Part shown: piece after piece, positions 12,600 to 25,600 of the stretch
How positions within the stretch are numbered: the stretch's first letter is position 1
How the letters are laid out: each line of letters starts with the position of its first letter
NCBI RefSeq assembly: GCF_037038585.1
Contig: NC_092524.1
Coordinates: forward strand, 71,448,552 to 71,512,551
DNA length: 64,000 nt
From: Patagioenas fasciata
Taxonomy: Eukaryota; Chordata; Aves; Columbiformes; Columbidae
Reading direction: 5' to 3'
Made by a program: the position numbers and the translations under genes
Notes under the pieces: model-generated
What the model saw: only the letters and a program-made list of their open reading frames with translations
What the model was told of the DNA's origin: nothing
The model's database searches: none

Positions 12600-13103
12600 A
12601 GCACGGTTCCGTGTGCCCGTGCCTGGCAGCGCAGGGTCCTCAGCACAGGACACACACAGAGCTGCTGCAGAGGGGCCAGAGCAGCCCCAGGAATGACCCG
12701 AGCCTGAAACAGCTCTGCTGGGGACAGGTGAGAGAGCTGGGCTGTTCAGCTGGAGAAGAGAAGCTCCAGGGAGACCTTAGTGTGGCCTTTCTGGACTTAA
12801 AAGGGGTTGATAAGAAAGATGGGGACAGACTTTTTAGCAGGGCCTGTTGTGATAGGACAACGGGTGATGGTTTAGTTTAAAAGGAGGGAGATTCAGGCCA
12901 GACATGAGGAAGATATTGTTTGCCCTGAGACTCTGTCCCAGGCTGGCCAGAGAGGTGGTGGATGAACCATCCCTGGAGACATCCCAGGCCAGGCTGGATG
13001 GGGTCTGAGCAACCTGAGCTGGTGCAGATGTCCCTGCTCATGGCAGGGGGCACTGGGGAGCTGGGAAGGTCCTTCCAACCCAAACCATCTGTGATTCTGT
13101 AAG
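12600..13103 (+). mobile_element. CR1 LINE 3' end
   Basis: The block runs through the conserved CR1 3' region: a GGCTGTTCAGCTGGAGAAGA core, a GTGATAGGACAA motif, CCATCCCTGGAGACATCCC, GGTCCTTCCAACCCAAACC, and a terminal CTGTGATTCTGT typical of avian CR1 tails. It is 5'-truncated, as is normal for target-primed insertion. Short frames across it are remnants of the ORF2 C-terminus broken by many changes. The upstream edge is approximate. Confidence 0.85.
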
Positions 13104-13584
13104 GCTTCTCCACTCCAGTGCTATTGCTGGTGACTGCTAAAAGGGAGAAAGAAAACCCCTGAGACTTGGGGTCCTTCTCCTGGAAGTAACTCCCTGTACA
13201 ACTGCATCAGCTAACTGCTGCAGGATTATTCTAATGTTTCACCTTTTTCATTTATTTCTCTGCAAAAATTTGCCATGTTTTCTGAGATGGAAAGTTACGG
13301 ATGAGCCTTGTTTCTGAGTTTTCGCTTGTTTCACCTAATTCATTTAAGAGCAGTTTCCTAGCCCAGCTTGGCCCTGGGCCTGCTGTCTCAGGGCAGCAGC
13401 GTTTCCGCCGGCAGCCACAGCCGAGCCCGGCCCGGCCGCAGCGCGAGAGCCGCTCCCCGCCTCCCCGCGGCGCTCAGACAGAAAACCAGGCGGAACCACA
13501 GGCTTGCCGCTCATCTCAAACTGTAACTGTCTCCTGTCTCTTCTCTTTCCCCTTCTTCCAAAACAGTTTCCTTGATAAATGATG
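13104..13584. other. Spacer between two CR1 ends
   Basis: This spacer holds a GC-rich patch at 13360-13500 and a long pyrimidine tract (about 13530-13566) ending in AAACAG, which resembles a strong splice acceptor. The sequence following it meets stops in all useful frames before the next CR1 begins, so I do not call an exon. Confidence 0.4.
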
Positions 13585-13773
13585 CGAGCTAGACATGAGG
13601 AAAAGGCTCTTCCCCTAGAGGTGCTGGACACTGAGCAGGCTCCCAGGGAGGTGTCACAGCCCTACCTGACAGTGTTCAAGAAGAGACTGGACAACGTCCT
13701 CAGACACACGGGGTGACCTGCGGGGTGTCCTGTGCAGGGACAGGGGTTGGACGCCATGATCTGTGATTCTATG
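13585..13773 (+). mobile_element. CR1 LINE 3' end, short
   Basis: The segment begins at the GACATGAGGAAAAGGCTCTT motif, passes AAGAAGAGACTGGACAACGT and ends in CTGTGATTCTATGA, then an A-rich run. It matches the last part of CR1 ORF2 plus the short 3' UTR with the terminal octamer-like repeat. Strongly 5'-truncated, so no coding capacity. Confidence 0.85.
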
Positions 13774-16081
13774 AAAGAAAAAAAAAAAAATTAAAAAGGG
13801 GCAAGGGACAGGAAGGGATGAAAAGAGGAGGAGGAGAGAGCAGAAGGGAAGTCACGCTTATTGTGCCTGAACCTCAAGAGGAATTAGGGCAAATGTGCTA
13901 AGACACTGAGGTCAACAGAGAAGCAGCCAGAAGGAACCCAGTGCCTGATAAATTGCAGCCTCTGCTACCACCGGTCCTCATACTTGAAAGCTCATTCACT
14001 CATATTAACCCAAATAAGAGAGGACCTGCCCCCAGCAGTGGGGCTCACGAGGACACCGTGCGCTCCGGGACAGGGAGCGTCAGGCTCAGGAAGCAGAGCT
14101 TCAGCGGCGCCTGAGGCGGAGGGGTAGCGCGGGAGTCCAAGGAGGAATTGTGAGTTGCAAGACAACAGCAAAATAGCTGCAGGAAAGCTAAATCCCATGA
14201 AGTGCATCTGTTTATCCAAAGTCAAAATAATGCTACATGAAATTTTCTAAATGCTTCCTCTCATATTTCATTTTGCAAGATAATAGATAGAGTACATTTC
14301 CAACTCTTATACTTATTTACTGATTTCTCAAACACAGTCTGTCGGTAGTGATGACAGCAGGAAGAAATGTCTAGTTGTGTCCTATTTTGATAAGATCAAA
14401 ACAGAGCTCAAAATAAACAACAGTTTCTTTTTAATCTTTCCAGCAATCTAGAAGGCTTGTAAGACGTCGCCTAAAAATTAGAGAAAGCGAAGGTCCCGTG
14501 CAGGCGCTGGTTTCGGCTCCTGTGCTCTCCACCGTCGCTCGGGGCCAGGCTCAGCAGGGCCGGGTGGCTGCCGCCTGGAGCAGAGCTGCTGAAGCTGCTG
14601 CGCTCCCTCTCCTCTGCTGTCCTGTTGCTTTTCATCACACAACCTTTTCTGGGAGAGGTTAGTAGCTCTTAGGGGTGCAAATTCGCAAGTGCTGTGTCAT
14701 TGGTAAGGGACAATAAGTGTTTCCACATTTTCAGCTATTTATGTTTCTTTTGTTGTGCAACCTTTCCCTATCATTCATATTCTGTGTTTAGTGATCAGGT
14801 GCCAGCCGCGGTTAGCGCCGTGCTGAGGGGTCACTGCGGGAGGAAGAGCACGTTTCATGCGCTCAGATGCACAAACAACAACTGAAGTCCCGTCTTTCTG
14901 ACCAGACAAATAATGAGCAGTTTCCAGTTCTCACACCTTGACACCGGTTTTCACCTCCAGACTGTACGTGTCTCTCGCAGTCCAGCAGCGCGCTGGCCGT
15001 TGCCGCAGGCTTTGCTGAGTTTGCAGGACCCAGCCTGCGGCCGCGCCGCCCCGTGTGCCCGAGCAGGAAACCGCCAGGGACGGGCGGGTCAGCGCAGGCA
15101 GGGCCGCTGCGCGCTGCCGAGCACGGAACAGCTTCGGCACAGCCTGCAATCCTGCTCTCTATAGGTACGTATATATGTAAATACACACATGTACACACAA
15201 GTATATGTTTGGGTATGCATGTACATTTTTCCAGTATATGCTAAGCTACAGGAATCCAAATAAGTCACATACAGAAACATATCCTGTATCTGATATATTT
15301 TGTATAACACTAAATGTGATGATGCAAATGAGGGCAAGGAAATAGTTTCAAATGTAAAGAACCATGAAGTAAACATAAGGTGGTAAATCTGTAGCTCCCA
15401 TTTGTCACTGTGCAGAAGTGCTGAAGAAGTGATTGCGGGCCGTTCATAATGGCATCGTCACTAAGCGACGTTCTAATTCTGGTGGGCATAGAGAGTTCAC
15501 ACACTGACACCAGTTTTAATCAAGTTAAACTTCAGTCATTTCACTCAGTATTATTTCATTAGAAGAGCTGTGCTGTGAAAAATAATTTTCTTTAATTAAC
15601 ATTTTGCTCAATTAATTATTTCTCTCAGAGGAGATCTGAACTTTATTAAATTTTTTGAAAGCAAGAAAATACATCTCAGTATGAATATTGCATTAATTCA
15701 ACGCAAGCCATAAGCTTCCATTTCAATAATGGTTGACAGTTGTATTGATCTTTGCAAAACTTCTCAAATCTATAATCTTTCCCAGAGGTTAAATTTTGCC
15801 TTAAGACAGAGACCACATGAAGAGAAATGTCATGTTTCAGCCTCCTGGAATGTCTTGCAAGCATAAAATGAGACATGAAAAAGAGGCAGAGAAGCAGCAA
15901 CACTGTGTTTGCCTGGAGGAACAGAATTCTGTTGATTTTATTAGCTGTGCAGATACTGTAAAACTCCAGCTCTCCACTCAAGTTAGCCTGGCCTGCTTGG
16001 CAGCTGGAGCCTCCTCTGGACCCTTCAGCCCCTGTTCCACTGGAACATCCGTTTCCTCTCCACCAGACATCGTTCAGAAGA
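13774..16081. other. Unassigned spacer
   Basis: No gene recognised. An A-rich run follows the CR1 tail at 13771-13794. A GC-rich patch lies at 14990-15130, and an alternating purine/pyrimidine TG/CA/TA stretch at about 15165-15240. The rest is AT-rich. Confidence 0.4.
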
Positions 16082-16118
16082 CCATCCATCCATCCATCCA
16101 TCCATCCATCCATCCATC
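16082..16118. repeat. ATCC tetranucleotide microsatellite
   Basis: About nine perfect CCAT units in a row, likely length-polymorphic. Confidence 0.95.
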
Positions 16119-16197
16119 ATCACCTCTTCATGGCAGGCTGGGTGTCCCCTCGTGCTGAAAGCCGGGTGGGAGGGTGACAGTCCCAGTGGGTCCCGGA

Positions 16198-16605
16198 GCA
16201 GAGCCCTGCCAGCCGTGCCCTGTCCCCATGTCACTGCAACAGAGCCCTGCCAGCTGCCCCTTGTCCCTGTGTCACCGCAACAGAGCCCTGCCAGCTGTGC
16301 CCTGTCCCCATGTCACTGCAACAGAGCCCTGTGAGCTGCCCCTTGTCCCCATGTCACTGCAGCAGAGCCCTGCCAGCTGCCCCCTGTCCCCGTGTCACTG
16401 CAGCAGAGCCCTGCCAGCTGTGCCCTGTCCCCGTGTCACTGCAGCAGAGCCCTGCCAGCTGTGCCCTGTCCCCGTGTCACTGCAGCAGAGCCCTGCCAGC
16501 TGCCCCCTGTCCCCGTGTCACCGCAGCAGAGCCCTGCCAGCTGCCCCCTGTCCCCGTGTCACTGCAGCAGAGCCCTGCCAGCCGCTCCCTATCCCCCACC
16601 TTGCA
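16198..16605. repeat. 41-bp minisatellite, about 10 units
   Basis: The motif CAGAGCCCTG recurs at 16199, 16240, 16281, 16322, 16363, 16404, 16445, 16486, 16527 and 16568, always exactly 41 bp apart, followed by a GTGTCACTGCAGCAGAG-type half. Only a few substitutions separate units. Because 41 is not a multiple of three, each long + strand frame (up to 157 codons) moves through all three frames of the repeat. Those frames are by-products, not genes. Confidence 0.95.
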
Positions 16606-19600
16606 GGGCTGGGAAGTCACCAGCTCCCTCCAAGAAACCCCAGCTAGCCAACACAGGCATTTGGAGAGAGGGATTAGTATTCACCTAAAGCACCTCTGAA
16701 GTCACTACACTCCATAATTATACTTGAATTCATTAGCAACAATATTAGAACTATAATTAAGTTCCAAGACTTGTGCGAGCTCCGGACAAAACCAGAGCTT
16801 GTTATGAGGAGTCGCCAGCACCGAGGAGGTGAAGTTACACCCACAGTAGTGCAAATGTCCTGCTTAACAGACATGAAATCACATTTTTACTTTGGTCTCT
16901 TTTGCAACATCATAGTATAAACTGTAATTTTTATATCTCTTCTCTACCTTCTTCTTTCTGTCATTGAATTTTAAAAAATCACAGAAAAACTACCTAACTA
17001 AGTTACTTAAAATTTCTCTATGTTTATACTCTAATGAAGTCTGGTAAGCATCCTACAGGATTCAAAACCATAATTTCAAAGTAGATAACTAGATATAAAA
17101 TACCTTTTAAACAATAATTAGCCCCTGAGCAGATGTTCCAGTAGTTATGGTTTTCTCTCGGTGAGTTCCTCAGTGCAGGTTGACTGTCTCCATATAGTAC
17201 CTGAGAGCCTGGGGCCTGGGACAGGAGCAACCCAAAGGAAACATCCCAGGCATTGCACACCAGGTCGTTAGACCATTCTAAGCTTAAAAGCACATGGGGC
17301 CAGCAGGCTCCCAACTTCCCTGGCTCTCAGCAGCTGACGCAGCAGCCTGGTTTGCGCGAGGGACAGCGAGGGACGGCGAGGGACAGCTCTGCTGTGGGAC
17401 ACAAACCTGCCCGCTCAGAGCCCGTCTTCAGTAGGCACGGGTGGCACCGCCCCAGTGGAGCTGGTTTCCAGGCATCCACCCTGTAAACACAAATGTTTTA
17501 GAGGAAAGGAGATAGATGGATGTGTGACTTTCCATTCCAGACGCTTACTAAAGTACCTGAAAAAGCTCTAAACAGGGATGAGATAAGACTCTCAACTCGC
17601 AGGAATTGTTTTCACCTTCGCAGCAACAAACCACAGGTATGACATCCGTGGCGCAGGAGTGCAATCCTGCCTTTATTTTAAAGCAGAAACAGAGAAGTCT
17701 CAGAGGGGAGCCTCAAGGACTATTAGAAGTTAATTGTTTTCTGTTCTTTACTGATAATGGCAAATGGGAAAAAAAATATATTCGACATAAAACCTCAGAT
17801 AAGAAAAGCTTCTGTTACAGTACACATGCCCATAATTTTCCTGAAGAACAAGCTGGAATTTGTATGCTTTTCTTTACTTGAGTCGTGTGTTTCATATATG
17901 GATGATTTATCTGTTTCACATTCTGTTCTTCTGAAATACATATGTGAGAATAAAAATAAGGTGCTTCATGGAGTCTGAAAGAGTAAAAATTGTGCAGTGC
18001 CCTGCAGAGATAATCCATTATCCTCATCAACTGTTATCTAAATGGAGGGCAGTAAATATTAATCTGTTTTCAGGGGCCACACACTCCACAATTTTTACAA
18101 CAGTTGCAAGATTTATCTGATTCAGTGACACCGTTATTAATGAGAGTGGGACACAGTAGCAAATGCGTCTCTCCGTTGGTCCTCTGACAGTGGTATCTCA
18201 CAACTGCTGTCAGATCGCACAACGGAGGCACGTTCCCCAGAGGTAATTTTTTCAGCAAGAAACAAAATCAAATGAAAAAGGAGATATCATCATTATGAGC
18301 TCTGAGCTGGAGAACAGGTACAGACGAGCCACAGTGCTGCTGAAGGCCCCGCGAGATGAGCTGTCGGAGGTGACCCAGCCCGTCCCGTGCTCCGTGCGCA
18401 GGGTGCGGGAGGTTTGCTGGGATGTGTCGCTGCCCAAGCTGCACGGGGCGTGCGCAGCTCCCGGAGTGCTTGGGCGATCACAGAGCTGCGTCACGGGCTC
18501 AGAGAAGGGCTGAACCAGGTGTTTCTCAGTCCCCAAGGTCAGCGTTGCAGTCACCGTGTCGCCCGCCCCGCGGTACCCAGCTTCCTGTGGGGAAGGCTGG
18601 CGCGGGCGCTGTGCCCCGCGCTGCTCGTGCCGCTCCTGTCCCAGCCCTGCAGAGCCCACCAGCACATGGTGCCTCCTGCTGCTGCTCACCCCACCTCCCT
18701 GCTCGCCTGCTGCCCAGCACTGGCATGGACATTTCCTTGATCCCCACCCGGGGAGGGTTTGTGAGAGGGGTTGGTCACTGTGACCTTGCTCATTCCAGTT
18801 AACTTTGTGTTCAGGAACCAGAGCTGTGCTGGGTCAAACAGGGGGAAGGAGGAGAGCAGGGTCCTCACTGATTTTGGTGGCATCTGCAGATCAGCACTGC
18901 ATTTGGGGGCAGCAACATCTGATTGATGCCAGTGACAAGCTACTCCAAACAGGACTATGGAAAGTTTTGGTGACACGACAGGGAACTGTGACAGGAAGCA
19001 GAGCGGAATTTAGACTTTTCCTCCTTCTTCTCTAACCCTCTGGGTTTTTCTGTTCAGTCTTAACTGCAAGTACAAATTAACCACTGAGAAGGGAGGGAAG
19101 AATTAGGAATGCAGAACACTCCCTAAGCTATGGTATAAGCAAAAGTCATACACAAAGCACGTCTTTAACCTGAGAAAGCAGGTTCACAGTCAGCTCCCTG
19201 GAATTTGGTGGGATGGCTTTTGCTGAACATTAATTAATTTAATGCTACCGTATATCTGAACTTCACCCAGGTTCTTCCCTTTCTGCACCCCAAGGCTTTG
19301 TCCTTGTGAGTCCGTACCATGCTGAGATGTTCCGGTAGCCGGTGCTGGGCCCAGAGCAGTGCCAGCTGGTGGCCGGGTGCCCAGTAAAGTGCCTCGTGCT
19401 CCGTGCCTGTGAGCCAGGCTTGGCTGCCAGCGCTGGTGTCACTCCCCGGGACACAGCACAGCACAGCCTGTGTGCAGGGCATGCCACGCATGCACGGCAG
19501 CTCACACACACCTCCAGCTGGTCCTCAGGCCTCGAGACAGAGAGTGATGGAGTGATGCAGGGAGGGAAAACATGCATTTGCAATGGCTGTGTGGCATCAG

Positions 19601-22600
19601 TTTGAATACAGACTTCTGTCATCTGCATTTTCCTTCTAATGACCTCTAAAGCACACCTAACTCCTCCTTAGGGTGAACATACAAAACACCAGAGTGCAAA
19701 CAGCCCTGCAGCCTGTATGCAGAACAACCCCTCTGGTTCCTCTCAGGTTATACACTTCATGGAGTATTCCTCCAGGCCAAGGATCTGCCCACTTCGCCCA
19801 GGCCACTAATACACATTTTTGTAATCTTTGTTTGATTTGGGGTTTGGGTATAGATAAATGATGCATTCTCAGTAGGTGGTAGTTTCAATTAAATGCACAG
19901 GAAAGCCTGTGCAATGCAGAGCCCTAGGGTGGGAGTACCAGTGTACTGATGGTTGCTCGTGACCAAGCCCTGGGGATTGCCCCGTGGTGTGCAGTGCCCA
20001 CACAGCTGGGATTCCATCAAACCTGGGCAGGCCATGGTGGGAAGGAAGAGTGAATAAAAATATGTGGCCATGAGAATATTGCACAATATGTCTTAAGTGA
20101 ACAGATGGCTTCTAGAAAAGATGTTCATCCACCAGCGCTTTTTACCCATGATTTCTCCAGAAGAGTGGAGGACTGACTGCTGCGAGCACAGTCCCATGAG
20201 GTTCTGCACCTTCTGGTTCTTCTGCTGCAGGAGCATCAGGTTGGATGCTACTGCTGTTCTTGGGGCTCTCCTGGTCCCTGAAAATGTCCCTTCCCCACCA
20301 CTGTCTCCATGATCTTCATGGATGGGTCATCAAATGCTCTGTGGCTGGGCCAAGTGAGAGGCTTTCTTCTGTTCTATTTTTTTGTGGTTCTTATATCAAG
20401 TATTTGTTCTGAAAGTCTCTGCTTATATACACATAGTATATTTGATATATAAACCCACATAAATACCCCTGGCATATAATGAGGCACTGAAATTAATACA
20501 GACTGTGTGCTTAGTGCTGCTGAATCATATTTAATCAAAACTCCAATTTTACTGGTGACAAGGAAGAAATCCTTATTGATGGAGATATAAAATATGAAAA
20601 ACTGCCTCTCATAAGGAGGCATTAAAAACTAATTCATAGAAAAAACTAGCTTAGGAAATGCATTGCAATAAGAAAAGGGGGAGAGGGGGGAGGGAGACAG
20701 AGAGAAAAGGAGAGAGAAAGGAAGAGAGTGCCAGAGTGGAAACGTGCATAGATTTACAATGTACTGCAGAAAAAACATTCTCTGCTCCCTCTGTAGAGCC
20801 AAGTTGTACAGTATTTGCTCCTGAAGCAGGTCTTCAGTGACGCAGAGAGCTGAATGAGCAAGTCACAATGAATAATTCATTCAGTGCCCTGCATGCCTCT
20901 CTGTTCACCGGCTGTTTGCAGCCCGGCGGTGCCCTTGGCCGGGGCTGGGCAGAGCAGCGTGGGGACCGGAGCGCTCGGTGTGCCAGGCGGGGTGCGGGCA
21001 GCCGCTGGGACATCCAGGGGGCGTACGGTCTTGTGGAGTGTGTTTTGTTGCATTGTTATCACTCCAGCAGGAGACACACGACAGCTCAGTCCATCACTTC
21101 CCAGCCCGGTGACTGTTGTCACCCCCCGTACGGCTGTGCCGGGGAGGGTGTTTCACAGGAGCGCAAAGGAGCCGGGAAAACTCCAGTGTAACTGAATTAC
21201 CTCCACGCCCACTGCAACACCATCTGGTGCTTGGGAGAGGATTTGGGGGCTGGGAAAGCCTCAGGCAAATGCTGTGGACAGAGAATTATCATCGGAAATA
21301 ACCTGCTGTGCTGGAAATGGTGTGCAGTGACATCATAAAATGTAATGTTTCACCAGGCAGACAGGTGCCGATTTTCCACCTGAAGGCAGGTAACAACATC
21401 ACTCTGAAATTTCATTGGCACCCATTTTCATTATCTGTTCCCTTCTCTCTGCCGAAGGGTTTTGTCTTTGCAGGCACAGGGCAGCAGTGGCGCTCAGCTG
21501 GGAACTAAACATAATGAAACGGGGAGATGGAGAGGAAGGGTCAGCGCAGAGCTGTGCAAAACATACAGAGCTGAGACGGTGGTGAGAGAGGCAGTTTGAT
21601 TATCCCTGCAGTTTGACTTCGGAGAGCTGGCAGCAGCCAGCCCTGGTGCACACGCTCGCTCCAGGGACTCGTCCCCATCAGCCCCACGGCTGCCGAGGTC
21701 GGGCGCCGCGACACTGGGGCTGCAGTGGGACCGCTGTGCCAGAGCACCCAGCTCTTTTCTCCACAGCCCCAGTGCTTGAGCTGGGATGGACAGGAGAAGA
21801 ACAGCGAGGGCAGGGGGTCTCTGAGCCCCCATCACCTCCTGCGCCCCACAAGCGCAGACCCGGGCGGGGTGAGCTGCGGCAGCCAACCTGCAGCGGTGTC
21901 CCTGCTCTCCGGTCGCTCGGGCAGGCGGGAATTCTTATAACCCTGTGCACGAGCAGGCGAGGGAGTCACTACGGTGCCGGGAGAGGGGACCGCGTCTGGG
22001 TGAGGCTGCCTGCAAGGCAGCGCCAGCAAGCCTCTAGAATTATTCAGGATCTAAATGAGGTTGCAGCCAAATACTGACTGCATGGTGGAGACCTTGGTGC
22101 TGCAGGATGGCTGGACGTTCTTTGCATCAAGATTTCCCTAAACCCTTCATATTTAAGAGGGATTCTTTACAATGCGAAGCTGCAGAAAGCAAATAACTTA
22201 ATTGGAGAGTGACACATCAAGCAACAGCTGAGTTTGAGTTTGATAGCGTAAGGAGCAGAGAATTTACTTGGTGAAGATAAAGGAATACACACAGTAAAAC
22301 TGCATTTTTGTGTGGTTATTGTAATACGTGGAGTTATACAGGAAGGCAGCAATAAGGACACTATTGTACAATAAGCAAAGAAACAGACTATATCCAGATG
22401 AAGACATGGCAGAAACTGGCTTTAGGGCAAATGGATAAACAGAGAGAGACCTAAATGGATTTGCAGGAAGGTTATAGTCAAAGGAACTGTTAATGACTGT
22501 TAAAGATAGAGCTGATTTTCAGGGTACTTGTGGCTTTCAGAGATAGGAACTGCTGCTGAGCACATCAGACTGGCAGAAATAAGAGAAAACAAACCAACAA

Positions 22601-25600
22601 CAGAAAGCACTTTGAAGGTTTCTAACTAATATTTAAAAAATTATTTTTAACCTTCTTTTCAGTAGTTCAAAATCGGAAAGAATGTGTACATTTCACACAG
22701 TTGGTAAAGCACACTCACTGCCGGCGGCCCCAGCGCTGTCCCCTGCCCAGCCCCTGCCCCCCAGCTGCCCAGCCCCAGGCTGCACTGACGGACACCAGCA
22801 GCAGCTCATAGCCCGTGTGGAAAAACAAGCACAAATAATAGCGCTTCTTGCCTTTCTTCACCTGCCATCCTAACCTGGATGGATCCAAGTAGCAAAAGCC
22901 TGAATTTGACATCTCGGCTTTGGGTTCGGGATTTTTTCAGGGCAGTAATTTCCAGAGCAATAAAAAACCCTCATTGTCTTAAGAAAACCAAGTCTGAGTC
23001 TATGTTAATACTACACACTTTATGTGTAGCCATTTTTACCTGTCTCCCTGATAAAAAACAAGGATTTATCTGAAAATCCTGAAGGCACTAAAAGCTCCTG
23101 TGAATAGGGATGCTGAGCACTCTGGTCAGTGAGATAAATGAACCTAATCAGGATACAAATAACAGCAGGAGGATGTTATTAAATGAATACACAGGGAACG
23201 CATAGGAGAAAGCAGACTTCTGCTTAGTATTCCTTTTTTTCCTTTTTCTAATTTCCCTGCCATCAGAGCCAAACAGAGATATTTGCCAATGTTTCCCTGC
23301 AATTTTATCTTAAAAATGAATGATGTTTTACTTTGGAGGCAGTAAAACATCATGGGATATTGTATGTTGCATATTGGTTGGGGGTGCCTATATGCATTGT
23401 AATCAAGAAAACAAACAATAAACCCACAAACTCCTGATTTATTTTGTCTGATTTCTCCCCATGCCCTTGGACTCAGGAAATACAGTCCTGGAAACACTGA
23501 GGTTCTAGAAAAGACATTCAGCCATTGTCTGCCTGGAATTGTTTCAGCAACTCTTCTCGGTTTTACTTCCGTTTTATATGATGCATTTCAGAAGTCATAT
23601 TGTTATGTCTTCTCAGAAATCTAGTTCTCCTGCAATAGAAAATCTTTCACTAAACCATTTGTTTCAGCCAGCTGTTTTATTATCCATTCCCATCCGTTTT
23701 TTCTCTTTATACAAATAAATATATATACATATTTGTATATACAAATATATACAATAAGTTAAATAAAAACGGTAAAGCTGACAAACATGAGCCATCCCAG
23801 CACATATTAAGAGCATCACAATAGCTTATTTTTTTACAATGAGTGCTGAGGCAATGAAGAGTAAATTTAAGCCAACTGGTGGGCAAAGCGCTCCTGCATG
23901 TTCCCTGCCAGAGCTGGGCCTGTCAGCAGCGCCGTGCCCACCTCCCTTCACCAGAGGGGAACCGCAGGCGCTTCTCTGGGCTGACGCTCCGGCCACAGCC
24001 GCCGTCCGAGAGGACTCAAACACCACGTTCCCTGCACAGACACCGACCACCCTCCTGGAGCCTCCACATCCCAGCGGCTGCCCTGGCTGTGCCACCAAGA
24101 GTCACGCAGGGCACCCTGCGTCCTCCGGAAACTGTCACCGGTGCCTGCAGGGTCCCGGTTCTCTGCACAGCCGGCCCGACACTCTTGTTCACCCTGAAAT
24201 ACCGACATCTTCCTTGCTTCTAATGGGGTTTGGGTTGGTTTGCTACGGTTTGTTAACTCGTGGGAATAATATGTATTTTAACCGCCATGGCTGTGAGTGG
24301 GTTACAGGAATCGTCCCTCCGTGAACCTGAGAAGCCGAAGATCACAGAGCTGGTGAAGAGCTGGTGGGAGAGCGGGCCGGCAGCAGCTCTGAGGTGCAAA
24401 CACATTTACACACCAGGGATGTTTTGCTGTAAGCCAAAGCAGACAGAGGGCGGCTGTGTCCTGGGTTTGTGTAAAGCTGTGTCTCCTACGAAATCAAGTC
24501 ATGTCCTCTATTTTTTCCATCAATATATTGGGTCACAACAAAAATTATTGAAAGGAAAGCAGAGTTTGACTAACTGAGAAAGAGATAAGCCATGGTTTTT
24601 AAATCTGTTCAGACCAGAGAACAGTGGATGAAATCGACTTTAAACTGATGTATTAAAGCCCAATGAAAGCCCTTATATCTCCAGCAAGATGTTCTTATAC
24701 TAAAAACATGGATTCAGAACAAAATGCTAATAGTCTCCAGCTGTTTATAGTTGCTTCTGAGCGTATCTTTCAAGTGAAAACAACTGCTCAAACAAACCTT
24801 GAGGAGAAACCAAGTGAACAGCTGAATGAATAATTAATGACACCACACTGAGTGTTACAGGCCTGCTGAATGGAGTGGTTTGTTCTTGGAGCCCATGAAT
24901 TTGTGCTTCTAATGTGAGTAACTGTATTCCTGCAACTAGAGGTAATACTAAATGTGTTTGTGCATGTGTTAGTACATTTTCCTTCCAGCTTCTTTTAATT
25001 ACTGTGTTTATATGACAGCTTTCATGCTAGGATACAGAACAGGGAAGTTACTCGGTCATGTTCGTGTGACCATGGAGCACTGGGTGTGACAGAGAGGGAT
25101 GCAGAGGTAAAAAGATTTTGTCCTTCTTTTGGGGAGAAAATACTTCTGTGTCATTACTAGATGATTATTCATCTTTTCAGCATGAAAGATGTGGTCATGC
25201 AAAGACTCCTCTTATCTTAAATACGTTTCTGTTAAAGTTTCCAAACAGCCTGGTCTGAGTGAATGATGCTCTTTCCTTTCCAAGTACCACAGGAGTACTG
25301 AAATCTGATTTACTATTCTGTCTTCAGGGGCTCAGGAAACAGCAACACACACTCCTGTGTTACAAGAGATCACACACTAATTAACAGTATTATACATTTA
25401 CAAACCAATTATCATATTTACACAGGACAAGTGCATCCTACATTTAATTACATTGTAAGGTCTCACTTGAGTAAGCCTGTGATTGAAGCAAAGCCCAGTG
25501 CACCTTATTAGCATTTCGCAACTGTAAGTCAAGACATTTGGCCAAGTGTGCTTTGCAGCTTCCTTTTCCAGCGCTATCTGTAATGCCAGGAGGATTAAGT

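Noticed and set aside
16174-16699. Frames of 98-157 codons rich in Pro/Ser/Cys
   Set aside because: They read through the 41-bp minisatellite in shifting frames.
20097-20360. Possible retrocopy or exon on either strand
   Set aside because: A few protein-like phrases but stops in every frame and no recognisable family.
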